In this document: positions 43,581-51,371 of the stretch, piece after piece
Position numbering within the stretch: position 1 is the stretch's first letter
Layout: every line of letters starts with the position of its first letter
Source of the DNA: Isoptericola halalbus
GTDB taxonomy: Bacteria > Actinomycetota > Actinomycetes > Actinomycetales > Cellulomonadaceae
Reading direction: 5' to 3'
Length of the DNA stretch: 64,000 bases
NCBI GenBank assembly: GCA_009663185.1
Contig: VJZX01000002.1
Location: forward strand, 1 to 64,000
Made by a program: the position numbers and the translations under genes
Notes under the pieces: model-generated
Seen by the model: only the letters and a program-made list of their open reading frames with translations
What the model was told of the DNA's origin: nothing
The model's database searches: none

Positions 43581-44690
43581 TCAGGAGGCGCGGTCGACCG
43601 CCGCGCGCGCAAGGTCGGCTAGGACGGTGCGGCCCGGCTCGGCAAGCTCGGCGGAGTCCAGCCGGTCGAGAGCGCTGCGGGCCAGCGTGTCGATGAGCTC
43701 CTCGACGGCACCGAGCGCACCCGTGCGCACGATGGTGGCACGCAGGGTGCCGACGGCGTCGTCGTCGAGCCTCGGGTCGCCCAGAGCCGCGGCGACGAGC
43801 GCGCGCTCGGAGTCGTCGGCGCCCGCCATCGTGCGGGCCATGAGCACGGTGCGCTTGCCCTCGCGCAGGTCGTCGCCGGCCGGCTTGCCCGTGACCGCGG
43901 GGTCGCCGAAGACGCCGAGGACGTCGTCGCGCAGCTGGAACGCCTCGCCGAGGGGCATCCCGGCGGCGCCGATCTGGGCGAGACGGTCGGCGGGCGCCCC
44001 GGCGAGCACGGCGCCGAGCGCGAGCGGGCGCTCGACCGAGTACCGGGCCGACTTGGCGCGGATCACGGTCCGGGCCCGCTCCTCGTCGGCGGTCGGGTCG
44101 ACGCCCCAGGGCTCTGCCTGCACCAGCACGTCGAGGTACTGGCCGACGATGACCTCGCTCTGCATGGCGTCGAACAGCTCGCGCGCGGCGCGGACCGTCG
44201 CGCTCGGCAGCGGTTCGAGCGCCTCGCCCAGCTCGCGCTGGCAGGCCACGAGGCACAGGTCACCGAGCAGGATGGCCGCCGACGTGCCGAAGCGGTCGGC
44301 ACGGCCGGCCCAGCCCGCCTCGGTGTGGCGGGCCTCGAACGCCCGGTGAGCGGTCGGTCGGCCGCGGCGGGTGTCGGAGGCGTCCATGACGTCGTCGTGC
44401 AGCAGGGCTGCCGCCTGGAACAGCTCGAGCGCCGCGCCGGCGCGCACCGCCGCGTCACGCTCGGGCCCCGGCTCGTCCGAGCCGCCGTGCGCGCGGTAGG
44501 ACCAGTAGCAGAACGCCGCACGCAGCCGCTTGCCGCCCTGCAGGAGCGCGGCGAGCTCGTCGGTCAGGGCCCGGGCCTGCGCTCCCACGAAGCCAACCTC
44601 GGCCGCGAGCCTGTCGAGATGACGCCGGAGCGCCTCGTCGACGTCGTGGCGCAGGTTCTCGAGGTCGACGAGCGACGCGGGGGAGGGCAT
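43581..44690 (-). CDS. idsA: Polyprenyl (geranylgeranyl) diphosphate synthase
   Basis: 369 residues; an all-alpha trans-prenyltransferase that builds isoprenoid chains from isopentenyl diphosphate. The first Asp-rich motif is LLHDDVMDASDTRRG, the second QLRDDVLGVFGDP. GGKRLRAAFCYW is the conserved GKRxR region, and GDDLREGKRTVLM the Lys-rich end. Product length cannot be read directly; the closest context match is IdsA2 (Rv2173), which sits beside Rv2175c. ATG start 7 nt after TAGGCT. Confidence 0.92.
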   Translation of the reverse strand: MPSPASLVDLENLRHDVDEALRRHLDRLAAEVGFVGAQARALTDELAALLQGGKRLRAAFCYWSYRAHGGSDEPGPERDAAVRAGAALELFQAAALLHDDVMDASDTRRGRPTAHRAFEARHTEAGWAGRADRFGTSAAILLGDLCLVACQRELGEALEPLPSATVRAARELFDAMQSEVIVGQYLDVLVQAEPWGVDPTADEERARTVIRAKSARYSVERPLALGAVLAGAPADRLAQIGAAGMPLGEAFQLRDDVLGVFGDPAVTGKPAGDDLREGKRTVLMARTMAGADDSERALVAAALGDPRLDDDAVGTLRATIVRTGALGAVEELIDTLARSALDRLDSAELAEPGRTVLADLARAAVDRAS

Positions 44691-44697
44691 GGCCCAC

Positions 44698-44703
44698 AGC
44701 CTA
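44698..44703 (-). promoter_or_regulatory. -10 box for leaderless idsA
   Basis: TAGGCT on the minus strand, 7 nt before the ATG at 44690. Confidence 0.5.
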
Positions 44704-44715
44704 AGCGCGGTCCGC

Positions 44716-45237
44716 TCAGCCCGGGGCAGCGACGGAACCGCTGATGGTCGCCAGGCGTCGGTCGCCGTCGTCGAGCACCCCCACGAACAGGGACTCGACG
44801 CGCGGGCCACCCTTGCGTCGGGTGACCCGGCTGAAGGCCGTCTGTGCCGTCAGACCGGTCACCGTGCTCGCCTCGGACTCGGAGAACCCGGCCTTGGCCA
44901 GGCGCGCAGCCAGGTCGTCGATCACCTGCTGCGCGCTGCGCGGCGAGGCGAGGTTGAGTGTGACCTCGACGAGGCCGCCGTCGGTCGGCCGGGCCGAGCT
45001 GGCCAGCACGGTCGCGTCCTCGGGCGCGGCCAGCAGGTCGAGCGGGAAGCCGGGCGCGTAGTCGCCGACAGTCGTGGAGGGGTCGAACGTGGGCAGCTCC
45101 GTGGGCCGCTCGGGCGCGGGCGCATCGACGGTGACCGTCGTCGTGTCGGCGTCGCCCGACGACCCGCAGCCCCCGAGCGCGAGCGCCGCCGCAACCACGG
45201 CGGCCGCGGCGGGGCGGCGGGGCGGGTCGGGGCGCAC
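44716..45237 (-). CDS. Hypothetical lipoprotein
   Basis: 173 residues. The signal peptide (RPAAAAVVAAALALGGC) ends in a lipobox, followed by a Thr/Pro-rich linker and a domain of about 120 residues (TFDPSTTVGDYAPGFPLDLL, ASSARPTDGGLVEVTLNLAS, RVTRRKGGPRVESLFVGVLDDGDRRLATISG). I do not recognise a family. The GTG at 45237 is chosen over in-frame GTGs at 45243 and 45246 because TACCGT lies exactly 7 nt upstream of it. Confidence 0.7.
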   Translation of the reverse strand: MRPDPPRRPAAAAVVAAALALGGCGSSGDADTTTVTVDAPAPERPTELPTFDPSTTVGDYAPGFPLDLLAAPEDATVLASSARPTDGGLVEVTLNLASPRSAQQVIDDLAARLAKAGFSESEASTVTGLTAQTAFSRVTRRKGGPRVESLFVGVLDDGDRRLATISGSVAAPG

Positions 45238-45244
45238 GGGCACC

Positions 45245-45250
45245 ACGGTA
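45245..45250 (-). promoter_or_regulatory. -10 box for the leaderless lipoprotein gene
   Basis: TACCGT on the minus strand, 7 nt before the GTG at 45237. Confidence 0.4.
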
Positions 45251-45385
45251 GCGGCGGGGAGCGGAGGGCACCGCGGCGTCGTGCCCGGGTAGATGCTGGC
45301 GCGAACGCCGCCCACAAGGCAGCGGTTCGTCCACACCCGCCGTCGGCGCCCCGCCCGCGGCGCTGCGAGGCGCTGGGATCGGGGC

Positions 45386-46594
45386 ATGACCTCACTGACC
45401 CTTCCCGAGAACCCGACCATCCGGCTGCGCTCGCCGCGCGACGTGCTCGCCGCGATCCCGTACCTGCTCGGCTACCGGCCTGCCGAGTGCGTCGTCGTCG
45501 CAGGCGTCGCCGCCGACGGCCGGCTCCCGCTGCTCGCGCGCACCGCGCTCGACGACCTGAGCGAACCCGACGACCATGGGCGCGTCGCGCAGGCGATCTC
45601 CGCCCGTGCACTCGACGTGGGCGTCGACCGGGCGGTGGTCGCGGTCTGGACCGCTCGAGACGTCGGTCCCGGCACACCCGCGCGCCAGGGTGTCGACGGA
45701 CTGGTCGAGGTGCTCGACGCCGTCGCCGATACCGACCCGTGGCTCGTCACGCCGTCCGGCTACCGCGGCCTGGACTGCACCGACCCGCTGTGCTGCCCGC
45801 CCGACGGGCACCCGCTCGACCGGCTCGAGGCCGGAGAGGTGAGTGCCGCGTTCGTGCTGTCCGGGCGGGCCGTGGCGCCCACAGAGACGGACGCATTCCG
45901 CATCCCACGCGCGGCGGAGGCGGCGCGAACGCTCGCCGCGCGCGCCGCGGCGCGGTGGGAGCGCGCCGCCGCGCACCAGGACGTGTGCACCGACGCGCAC
46001 CGGAGGTGGCGTCGCGACGGCCTGGCCGCGTGGGCGGAGGCGAGGCGGCACGCGGCGACCGAGCTCGTGGTCGGCGATCCGCCCGACGCCGTTCGGCTGC
46101 CGCCCGCCCTGCTCGGCCGCGTCGCGGCGGCGCTCGCGGACACCGCGGTGCGCGACGCGGTGCTGCTGACGCTCGTCCCGGGGGCGCAGGAGGTCGCGCG
46201 CCGGACCGCGGACGGGACCTCGGCGGACGACCTCGAGGCCGCGACTGCGGACGCGATCGCGCGGGTGGTCGACCCGCGTGTCGCGCTGCTGCCCGACGAG
46301 GAGACCGTAGGCCCGGCGCGCGCGGTGCTCGAGGCCGTCGTCGGGCACGTGCCACGCCGGCAGCAGGCTCCGGCACTGACCCTGCTGGGCTTCCTCGCCT
46401 GGTGGCGCGGTGACGGGGGTCTTGCGGGGCATCGCGTGCAGGCCGCGCTCGCGCTCGATCCGGGATACCGTCTCGCCACGCTGCTGCGCAGCGCCCTGAC
46501 GGCGGCACTGCCTCCAGGGTGGGTCCGTCGCGCCGCGGCAGCGAGGGACGCCGACGGTTCAGGCCCGCCGACGTCGGGTGCCGGGGTCGGGTAG
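45386..46594 (+). CDS. DUF4192 domain-containing protein
   Basis: 402 residues. The conserved opening IRLRSPRDVLAAIPYLLGYRPAECVVVAGV is diagnostic of the actinobacterial DUF4192 family. A Cys-containing segment (GLDCTDPLCCPPDGHPLDRL) and a C-terminal tetratricopeptide-like helical region (ALTLLGFLAWWRGDGGLAGHRVQAALALDPGYRLA) follow. Cytosolic, function unknown; the family is often encoded near sigma factor genes. ATG start; no strong ribosome binding site. Confidence 0.85.
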   Translation: MTSLTLPENPTIRLRSPRDVLAAIPYLLGYRPAECVVVAGVAADGRLPLLARTALDDLSEPDDHGRVAQAISARALDVGVDRAVVAVWTARDVGPGTPARQGVDGLVEVLDAVADTDPWLVTPSGYRGLDCTDPLCCPPDGHPLDRLEAGEVSAAFVLSGRAVAPTETDAFRIPRAAEAARTLAARAAARWERAAAHQDVCTDAHRRWRRDGLAAWAEARRHAATELVVGDPPDAVRLPPALLGRVAAALADTAVRDAVLLTLVPGAQEVARRTADGTSADDLEAATADAIARVVDPRVALLPDEETVGPARAVLEAVVGHVPRRQQAPALTLLGFLAWWRGDGGLAGHRVQAALALDPGYRLATLLRSALTAALPPGWVRRAAAARDADGSGPPTSGAGVG

Positions 46595-46597
46595 CGT
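46592..46597 (+). promoter_or_regulatory. -10 box for leaderless usp
   Basis: TAGCGT lies 6 nt before the ATG at 46604 and overlaps the stop codon of the DUF4192 gene. Confidence 0.45.
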
Positions 46598-46603
46598 GCC
46601 CCC

Positions 46604-46975
46604 ATGGCGATCGTGGTCGGACACCTCAGCACTCCCGAGGGCCAGGAGGCGCTCACCACAGCCGTCACCGAGGCGCGTCAGCGCGACGTGCCGCTCGTCG
46701 TCGTCACGGGTGCCGGGCGGGGTGATGACGCGGGGCGCGCGGTCGCACTGCAGTCGCTCGAGTCCCATCTGGCGAACGCCGGCGTCCAGCACTCGGTCGT
46801 GCCCGGCACAGGCGACCTCGCCGAGGACCTCGTGCGCACGGCCGTCGAGGCAGGCGCCGACCTCATCGTCATCGGTCTGCGACGCCGCAGCCCTGTGGGA
46901 AAGCTCATCCTCGGCTCCGGCGCGCAGCGGATCCTGCTCGAGGCGCCGTGCCCGGTGCTCGCGGTCAAACCGTAA
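46604..46975 (+). CDS. Universal stress protein
   Basis: 123 residues, a single UspA domain. It begins AIVVGHLSTPEGQEALTTAVTEAR and has the nucleotide-binding signature GADLIVIGLRRRSPVGKLILGSGAQRILLEAPCPVLAVKP, close to G-2x-G-9x-G-(S/T), so ATP binding is plausible. USPs of this size respond to stress or growth arrest. It lies between DUF4192 and the principal sigma factor gene and may be leaderless. Confidence 0.88.
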   Translation: MAIVVGHLSTPEGQEALTTAVTEARQRDVPLVVVTGAGRGDDAGRAVALQSLESHLANAGVQHSVVPGTGDLAEDLVRTAVEAGADLIVIGLRRRSPVGKLILGSGAQRILLEAPCPVLAVKP

Positions 46976-47085
46976 GGATCGGGAATCTTCCGCGCCCGCG
47001 GCACGTTGGACCCTGGAGACCGGCGGGAAGAGACGCGCCGGAACGGCACCGTGGTCGTGCACCCGGCCCGAGCAGGCGGCGCCGG

Positions 47086-47091
47086 TACAAT
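47086..47091 (+). promoter_or_regulatory. Candidate -10 for rpoD
   Basis: TACAAT in the 201-bp gap before rpoD, about 85 nt upstream of its start. No good -35 hexamer is visible at 17 bp. Confidence 0.4.
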
Positions 47092-47176
47092 ATCGGTGTC
47101 CGCTTGAGCCTCGACGGTCTGAGTTCCTGGCCCTGACGGCGGAGCACCGCCCCCTCGATTGCCGAAAGGTCGGTTT

Positions 47177-48808
47177 GTGGCGTCCACCACGCAGAACCCC
47201 GCACTTCCCCGAGAGTTCGAGAATCCTGCCCTGCAGGAGCTCCTGAGCCGAGGGACGGCTGCCGGCCGCGTCGACGCGGAGAGCTTCCGGTCGGCGTGCG
47301 AGGCCGCTGCCGTGAACGAGCCCAAGCGCCTCAAGGCCGTGCTCCGCGCGCTCGCCCTGGCGGGCGTCGAGGTAGCCGCGCCCGCGGGCACCAAGGTCGC
47401 CGCCGCGGCGTCGGCCCGTGCCACGTCGGCGCGCGCCAAGGCGCCGGCGGGCAAGACTGCCGCGGCGAAGGCGGGTGCCGAGAACGACGCCGAGCAGTCA
47501 GCCGAGGCCGACGCGCCGTCCGCCGGCGCGAAGAAGACCCCGGCGAAGCCGAAGACTTCGACACGGGACAGGCCCACTGCGAAGGCAGCCACCGCCTCCA
47601 AGGCGGCCACCAAGGCCGCGAGCAAGGGCGGCGCGGCGAAGGACGAGCCCGACGAGGACGTCGTCGAGGAGGACATCGAGCTCGACGACGCCGATCTCGA
47701 GCCGGACGACGCCGCAGTGGCGGAGGTGGAGGCAGAGGTGGCGGAGGTCGTCCCTGCAGCCAAGGGCGACAAGGCCGCCGCGGTCAAGGGCGACGACGAG
47801 GACACCGGCTTCGTGGTCTCCGACACCGACGACGAGGACCAGCCGGCGCAGCAGGTCGTCACGGCGGGCGCCACGGCGGACCCGGTCAAGGACTACCTCA
47901 AGCAGATCGGCAAGGTCGCGCTGCTGAACGCCGAGCAGGAGGTCGAGCTCGCGAAGCGCATCGAGGCCGGCCTGTTCGCCGAGGAGCGCCTGTCGAAGGA
48001 GTTCGGCGAGGGCTGGGACAAGACGAAGGCGTCGACCGACGAGCGCCGCCTGTACCGCGACCTGCAGTGGATCGCGCACGACGGCAAGCGCGCCAAGAAC
48101 CACCTGCTCGAGGCGAACCTCCGCCTCGTCGTCTCGCTCGCCAAGCGGTACACAGGCCGCGGCATGCTCTTCCTGGACCTCATCCAGGAAGGCAACCTTG
48201 GCCTGATCCGCGCGGTCGAGAAGTTCGACTACACCAAGGGCTACAAGTTCTCGACGTACGCCACGTGGTGGATCCGGCAGGCGATCACGCGCGCCATGGC
48301 CGACCAGGCCCGCACCATCCGTATCCCCGTGCACATGGTCGAGGTCATCAACAAGCTGGCCCGCGTCCAGCGGCAGATGCTCCAGGACCTCGGTCGCGAG
48401 CCCACGCCCGAGGAGCTCGCCAAGGAGCTGGACATGACGCCGGAGAAGGTCGTCGAGGTCCAGAAGTACGGACGCGAGCCCATCTCGCTGTCCACGCCGC
48501 TCGGCGAGGACGGCGACAGCGAGTTCGGTGACCTCATCGAGGACTCCGAGGCGGTCGTGCCCGCGGACGCCGTGTCCTTCACGCTCCTCCAGGAGCAGCT
48601 GCACCAGGTCCTCGACACGCTCTCGGAGCGCGAGGCCGGCGTCGTGTCCATGCGGTTCGGCCTGCAGGACGGCCAGCCCAAGACGCTCGACGAGATCGGC
48701 AAGGTCTACGGCGTCACGCGTGAGCGCATCCGCCAGATCGAGTCGAAGACCATGTCGAAGTTGCGGCACCCGTCACGCTCGCAGGTCCTGCGCGACTACC
48801 TCGACTGA
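47177..48808 (+). CDS. rpoD: Principal RNA polymerase sigma factor, sigma-70 group 1
   Basis: 543 residues. The N-terminal region 1.1-like part is followed by an Ala/Lys/Glu-rich spacer (about 75-235), as in actinobacterial SigA/HrdB. Regions 1.2-2 begin at [16 protein letters not shown], with core-binding and -10 recognition in [40 protein letters not shown]. Region 3 follows, then region 4 with [41 protein letters not shown] for -35 binding. The GTG at 47177 fits GAAAGG about 8 nt upstream. A strong terminator follows. Confidence 0.95.
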   Translation: MASTTQNPALPREFENPALQELLSRGTAAGRVDAESFRSACEAAAVNEPKRLKAVLRALALAGVEVAAPAGTKVAAAASARATSARAKAPAGKTAAAKAGAENDAEQSAEADAPSAGAKKTPAKPKTSTRDRPTAKAATASKAATKAASKGGAAKDEPDEDVVEEDIELDDADLEPDDAAVAEVEAEVAEVVPAAKGDKAAAVKGDDEDTGFVVSDTDDEDQPAQQVVTAGATADPVKDYLKQIGKVALLNAEQEVELAKRIEAGLFAEERLSKEFGEGWDKTKASTDERRLYRDLQWIAHDGKRAKNHLLEANLRLVVSLAKRYTGRGMLFLDLIQEGNLGLIRAVEKFDYTKGYKFSTYATWWIRQAITRAMADQARTIRIPVHMVEVINKLARVQRQMLQDLGREPTPEELAKELDMTPEKVVEVQKYGREPISLSTPLGEDGDSEFGDLIEDSEAVVPADAVSFTLLQEQLHQVLDTLSEREAGVVSMRFGLQDGQPKTLDEIGKVYGVTRERIRQIESKTMSKLRHPSRSQVLRDYLD

Positions 48809-48838
48809 TACGTACGTCGCGACGCGGCGCAGAGCGAG

Positions 48839-48872
48839 AAGGGCCTTCCGGCCACGCGGCCGGAGGGCCCTT
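48839..48872 (+). terminator. Terminator after rpoD
   Basis: A 15-bp stem (48839-48853 with 48858-48872, one wobble), a 4-nt loop, followed by the T-containing TCGTCCTT. Confidence 0.85.
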
Positions 48873-48892
48873 TCGTCCTTGCCAGGCCGTCG

Positions 48893-49321
48893 TCAGTCGT
48901 CCAGGTCCCAGCGCGCCGACGCCGCGAGCACGCCGTCGGGGTCGGAGGAGCGGCACAGCGCGACGAGCGCGGCGTAGGTGGCCGGACCCCACCCGGCTCG
49001 AAGCGCGGCCGACGATGCCGCGTCGCGCGGGCCGGCGAGGTTCAGGAGCGCCCCGCCGGTGCCCCAGGGTCCGAGCGCGTCGAGCACGACCGCAGCGGGC
49101 GCGCGGCGGACTGCGAGGTTGTATCCGGGCAGTGCGGCGTCGAACGCCGGGTCTCCTGGCAGGTGGAGCTCGCCATCGAGCGCGGGTGCGAAGGTCCAGG
49201 CGAGGGGGTCCACAGCCTGTGAGTGGTGGACATGGGCTCTCCGTCGTTGGTGGTCACCGTCAAGGAGGGAGGGAGTGGGGCGCCGCTCGTGACATGCGAG
49301 TGCGACCGGGGCAACCTTCAC
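48893..49321 (-). pseudogene. Remnant of an FAD-linked oxidase with internal deletion
   Basis: The frame joins two pieces that belong to opposite ends of FAD-binding oxidoreductases (about 450 residues). GELHLPGDPAFDAALPGYNLAVRRAPAAVVLDA resembles the start of the FAD-binding domain. It is followed at once by LGPWGTGGALLNLAG...LRAGWGPATYAALVALCRSSDPDGVLAASARWDLDD, which resembles the C-terminal BBE end. The central FAD and substrate domains are missing. The apparent ATG at 49321 sits 2 nt from the divergent SpoIID start. Most likely a deletion pseudogene; a small functional protein is less likely. Confidence 0.45.
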
Positions 49322-49323
49322 CC

Positions 49324-50931
49324 GTGACCTGTGGCATCGTGTCCGCCGTGATCGCCGCCACAGCCCGTACGGGGCTCATCTGTCTGGTCGCCGCCGCCGT
49401 CACCCTGGCTCTCGCCCTCACCGTCCTGGTCGCCCCGCCTGCGCAGGCAGCGACGTGGTCGCTGCAGGCGTCCGGCGCCGGGACGACGACCGCCGCGGCG
49501 GGAAAGACGCTGACGGTCCGCTACCTCAAGGACGGGCGGCCCGTTCCGGGGGCGTCGGTGACGCTCCAGCGCAAGGAGGGCTCGTCCTGGGTGAAGGTCC
49601 GTACGCTGACCACCGGCCCGAAGGGCGGGGCGTCCACGACGGTCAAGCCGTCGGCGACGAAGCGGTTCCGGTTCCGCACGACGCGGACCACGAGCAACAT
49701 CCTGACCGTGAGGGTCGTCCCGGTGCGGTTCTCGATGGCGGGCTCCGGTTTCGGCCACGGCGTCGGCCTGGCGCAGTGGGGCGCGTACCAGCAGTCCCGC
49801 CAGGGCCGCACGATGGCGCAGATCCTCGGCTACTACTACCCGGGCACCCAGGTCTCGACCGCGAACGACCCCCGCACCACGCTTGACGTCCAGGTCCTGG
49901 GACCGCCGGCCGACAGCCGCAGGACGACCGTCCTGTCCGTCACCTCCGGCAGCTGGCGCCTCGTGGACGGGGGCGGCACCGAGGTCGCCTCCGGCGGGTC
50001 GGCCCGCCGGGTCACCGTCGGCGTCGACGCGGACGGCGTGACCGCGCAGGTCACCGAGGACGGCGCGGTGACGGGACCCCTGCAGCGGCGCTCCCGCTTC
50101 CTCTTCGAGTGGTCGGGCACGACGGCCTACCAGCCGACGGGCACCGCCGCGGTCGCTCAGGTGGCCGGCGCTCAGGGCGCGTACCGCCACGGCCGCCTCG
50201 TGGTGACGAAGCTGTCCGGCCGGCCGAACGTCGTCAACGAGGTCGTGATCAACACCGAGTACCTGTACGGCATCGACGAGATGCCCTCGGGGTGGGGGTC
50301 GTCGGCCAACGGCGGGGCGGCGGCGCTGCAGGCCCAGGCGGTCGCGGCGCGCAACTACGCGATCGTCGAGAAGCTGAAGGGCCGCAAGGCCGCCTGCGGG
50401 TGCCACGTGTACGACGACACCCGGTCGCAGAACTTCACGGGCTGGAAGAAGGAGGGCGGCAGCTGGGGAAGCGCCTGGGTGGCGGCCGTCGACGCGACCA
50501 TCCAGGAGGCGGAGGAGAGGGTCACCGTGCTGCGCGACGCGAACGGCGGTCTCGCCGAGACGCCGTACTTCGCCTCGACGGGCTCGGCGGGCGGGCGGCG
50601 CGGGACCGCGGCGAACGCCGAGGTGTTCGGCACTTCCGCGCTCCCGTATCTCGTGCACGTCGACGATGCGTACTCGGCGCAGGCGCCGGGCAACCCGTAC
50701 GTCCGGTGGTCCGACTCGATCACGCAGAGGCGGGCTCAGTCGATCTTCGGGCTCCGTTGGGTGCGCTCCGTCGCCGTGACCTCGCGCTGGTCGAGCGGTC
50801 AGGTCAGGACGCTCACGGCGACGTCGCCGACGGGCAAGCGGGTGTCGCTGACGAAGACGGCGGACGGCTGGCGCACGACGCTCGGCGTCCCGGGGTCGTG
50901 GGTCTCCTCGTTCACGGGCAGGTCCAGCTGA
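49324..50931 (+). CDS. Secreted SpoIID/LytB-domain protein
   Basis: 535 residues. The signal peptide ends near PAQAAT (about 40). An Ig-like/cell-wall-binding domain (about 45-130) follows, then RFSMAGSGFGHGVGLAQWGAYQQSRQGRTMAQILGYYYPGT. The SpoIID core is VVINTEYLYGIDEMPSGWGSSANGGAAALQAQAVAARNYA. SpoIID proteins of sporulators are lytic transglycosylases; in non-sporulating actinobacteria the relatives probably remodel peptidoglycan. The GTG at 49324 is used, but GTGs at 49339 and 49348 are also possible. Confidence 0.85.
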   Translation: MTCGIVSAVIAATARTGLICLVAAAVTLALALTVLVAPPAQAATWSLQASGAGTTTAAAGKTLTVRYLKDGRPVPGASVTLQRKEGSSWVKVRTLTTGPKGGASTTVKPSATKRFRFRTTRTTSNILTVRVVPVRFSMAGSGFGHGVGLAQWGAYQQSRQGRTMAQILGYYYPGTQVSTANDPRTTLDVQVLGPPADSRRTTVLSVTSGSWRLVDGGGTEVASGGSARRVTVGVDADGVTAQVTEDGAVTGPLQRRSRFLFEWSGTTAYQPTGTAAVAQVAGAQGAYRHGRLVVTKLSGRPNVVNEVVINTEYLYGIDEMPSGWGSSANGGAAALQAQAVAARNYAIVEKLKGRKAACGCHVYDDTRSQNFTGWKKEGGSWGSAWVAAVDATIQEAEERVTVLRDANGGLAETPYFASTGSAGGRRGTAANAEVFGTSALPYLVHVDDAYSAQAPGNPYVRWSDSITQRRAQSIFGLRWVRSVAVTSRWSSGQVRTLTATSPTGKRVSLTKTADGWRTTLGVPGSWVSSFTGRSS

Positions 50932-50963
50932 GGCTAGAGGGGGACGGCCCTTGTCGCGCAAGA

Positions 50964-50993
50964 GAGCCCCGCACCGCTCGCGGTGCGGGGCTC
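50964..50993. terminator. Bidirectional hairpin terminator
   Basis: A perfect 13-bp stem (50964-50976 with 50981-50993) and a CTCG loop, between the SpoIID gene and the leftward DUF7455 gene. Confidence 0.85.
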
Positions 50994-51020
50994 CTCCGTG
51001 CAGATCGGGGTCGGGGGCGG

Positions 51021-51218
51021 TCAGCGGGCGCCGTGCTCGGCGTGCAGGCGGTCGGTCTCGTCCTGGACGTGGACGGCGACGTCCGTGTAGGCGTCGGCGT
51101 GGGCACGAGCGTGGTGGCCGCAGAAGAGAAGCTCTCCGACGGGCAGGACCACGCGCACGTACGCCTGTGCGCCGCAGCGGTCGCAGCGGTCGGCGGCGGT
51201 CAGCGGTTCTGTCGTCAT
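51021..51218 (-). CDS. DUF7455 small zinc-ribbon-like protein
   Basis: 65 residues: MTTEPLTAADRCDRCGAQAYVRVVLPVGELLFCGHHARAHADAY. The CxxC pair and the later C-x-H-H make a compact zinc site likely. It is the short protein commonly found between sigA and the topoisomerase B gene in actinobacteria; its function is unknown. The ATG at 51218 is used; an in-frame GTG lies four codons upstream. Confidence 0.8.
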   Translation of the reverse strand: MTTEPLTAADRCDRCGAQAYVRVVLPVGELLFCGHHARAHADAYTDVAVHVQDETDRLHAEHGAR

Positions 51219-51358
51219 GGTGGTCACGACGACATCCAACCATCCCGGGCCTAGATCCTTCCCATCTACCGGGTCAGGTTCGCTGCTGGCATAGCGACGT
51301 AGGTCACGATCGGCACGTCGGTGCGGAGCGCCTGCGCAGGGCTGTCGGTCGTCTCGTC

Positions 51359-51364
51359 TACCCT
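51359..51364 (+). promoter_or_regulatory. -10 box for leaderless parE
   Basis: TACCCT, 7 nt before the GTG at 51372. Confidence 0.45.
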
Positions 51365-51371
51365 CGTTGCC

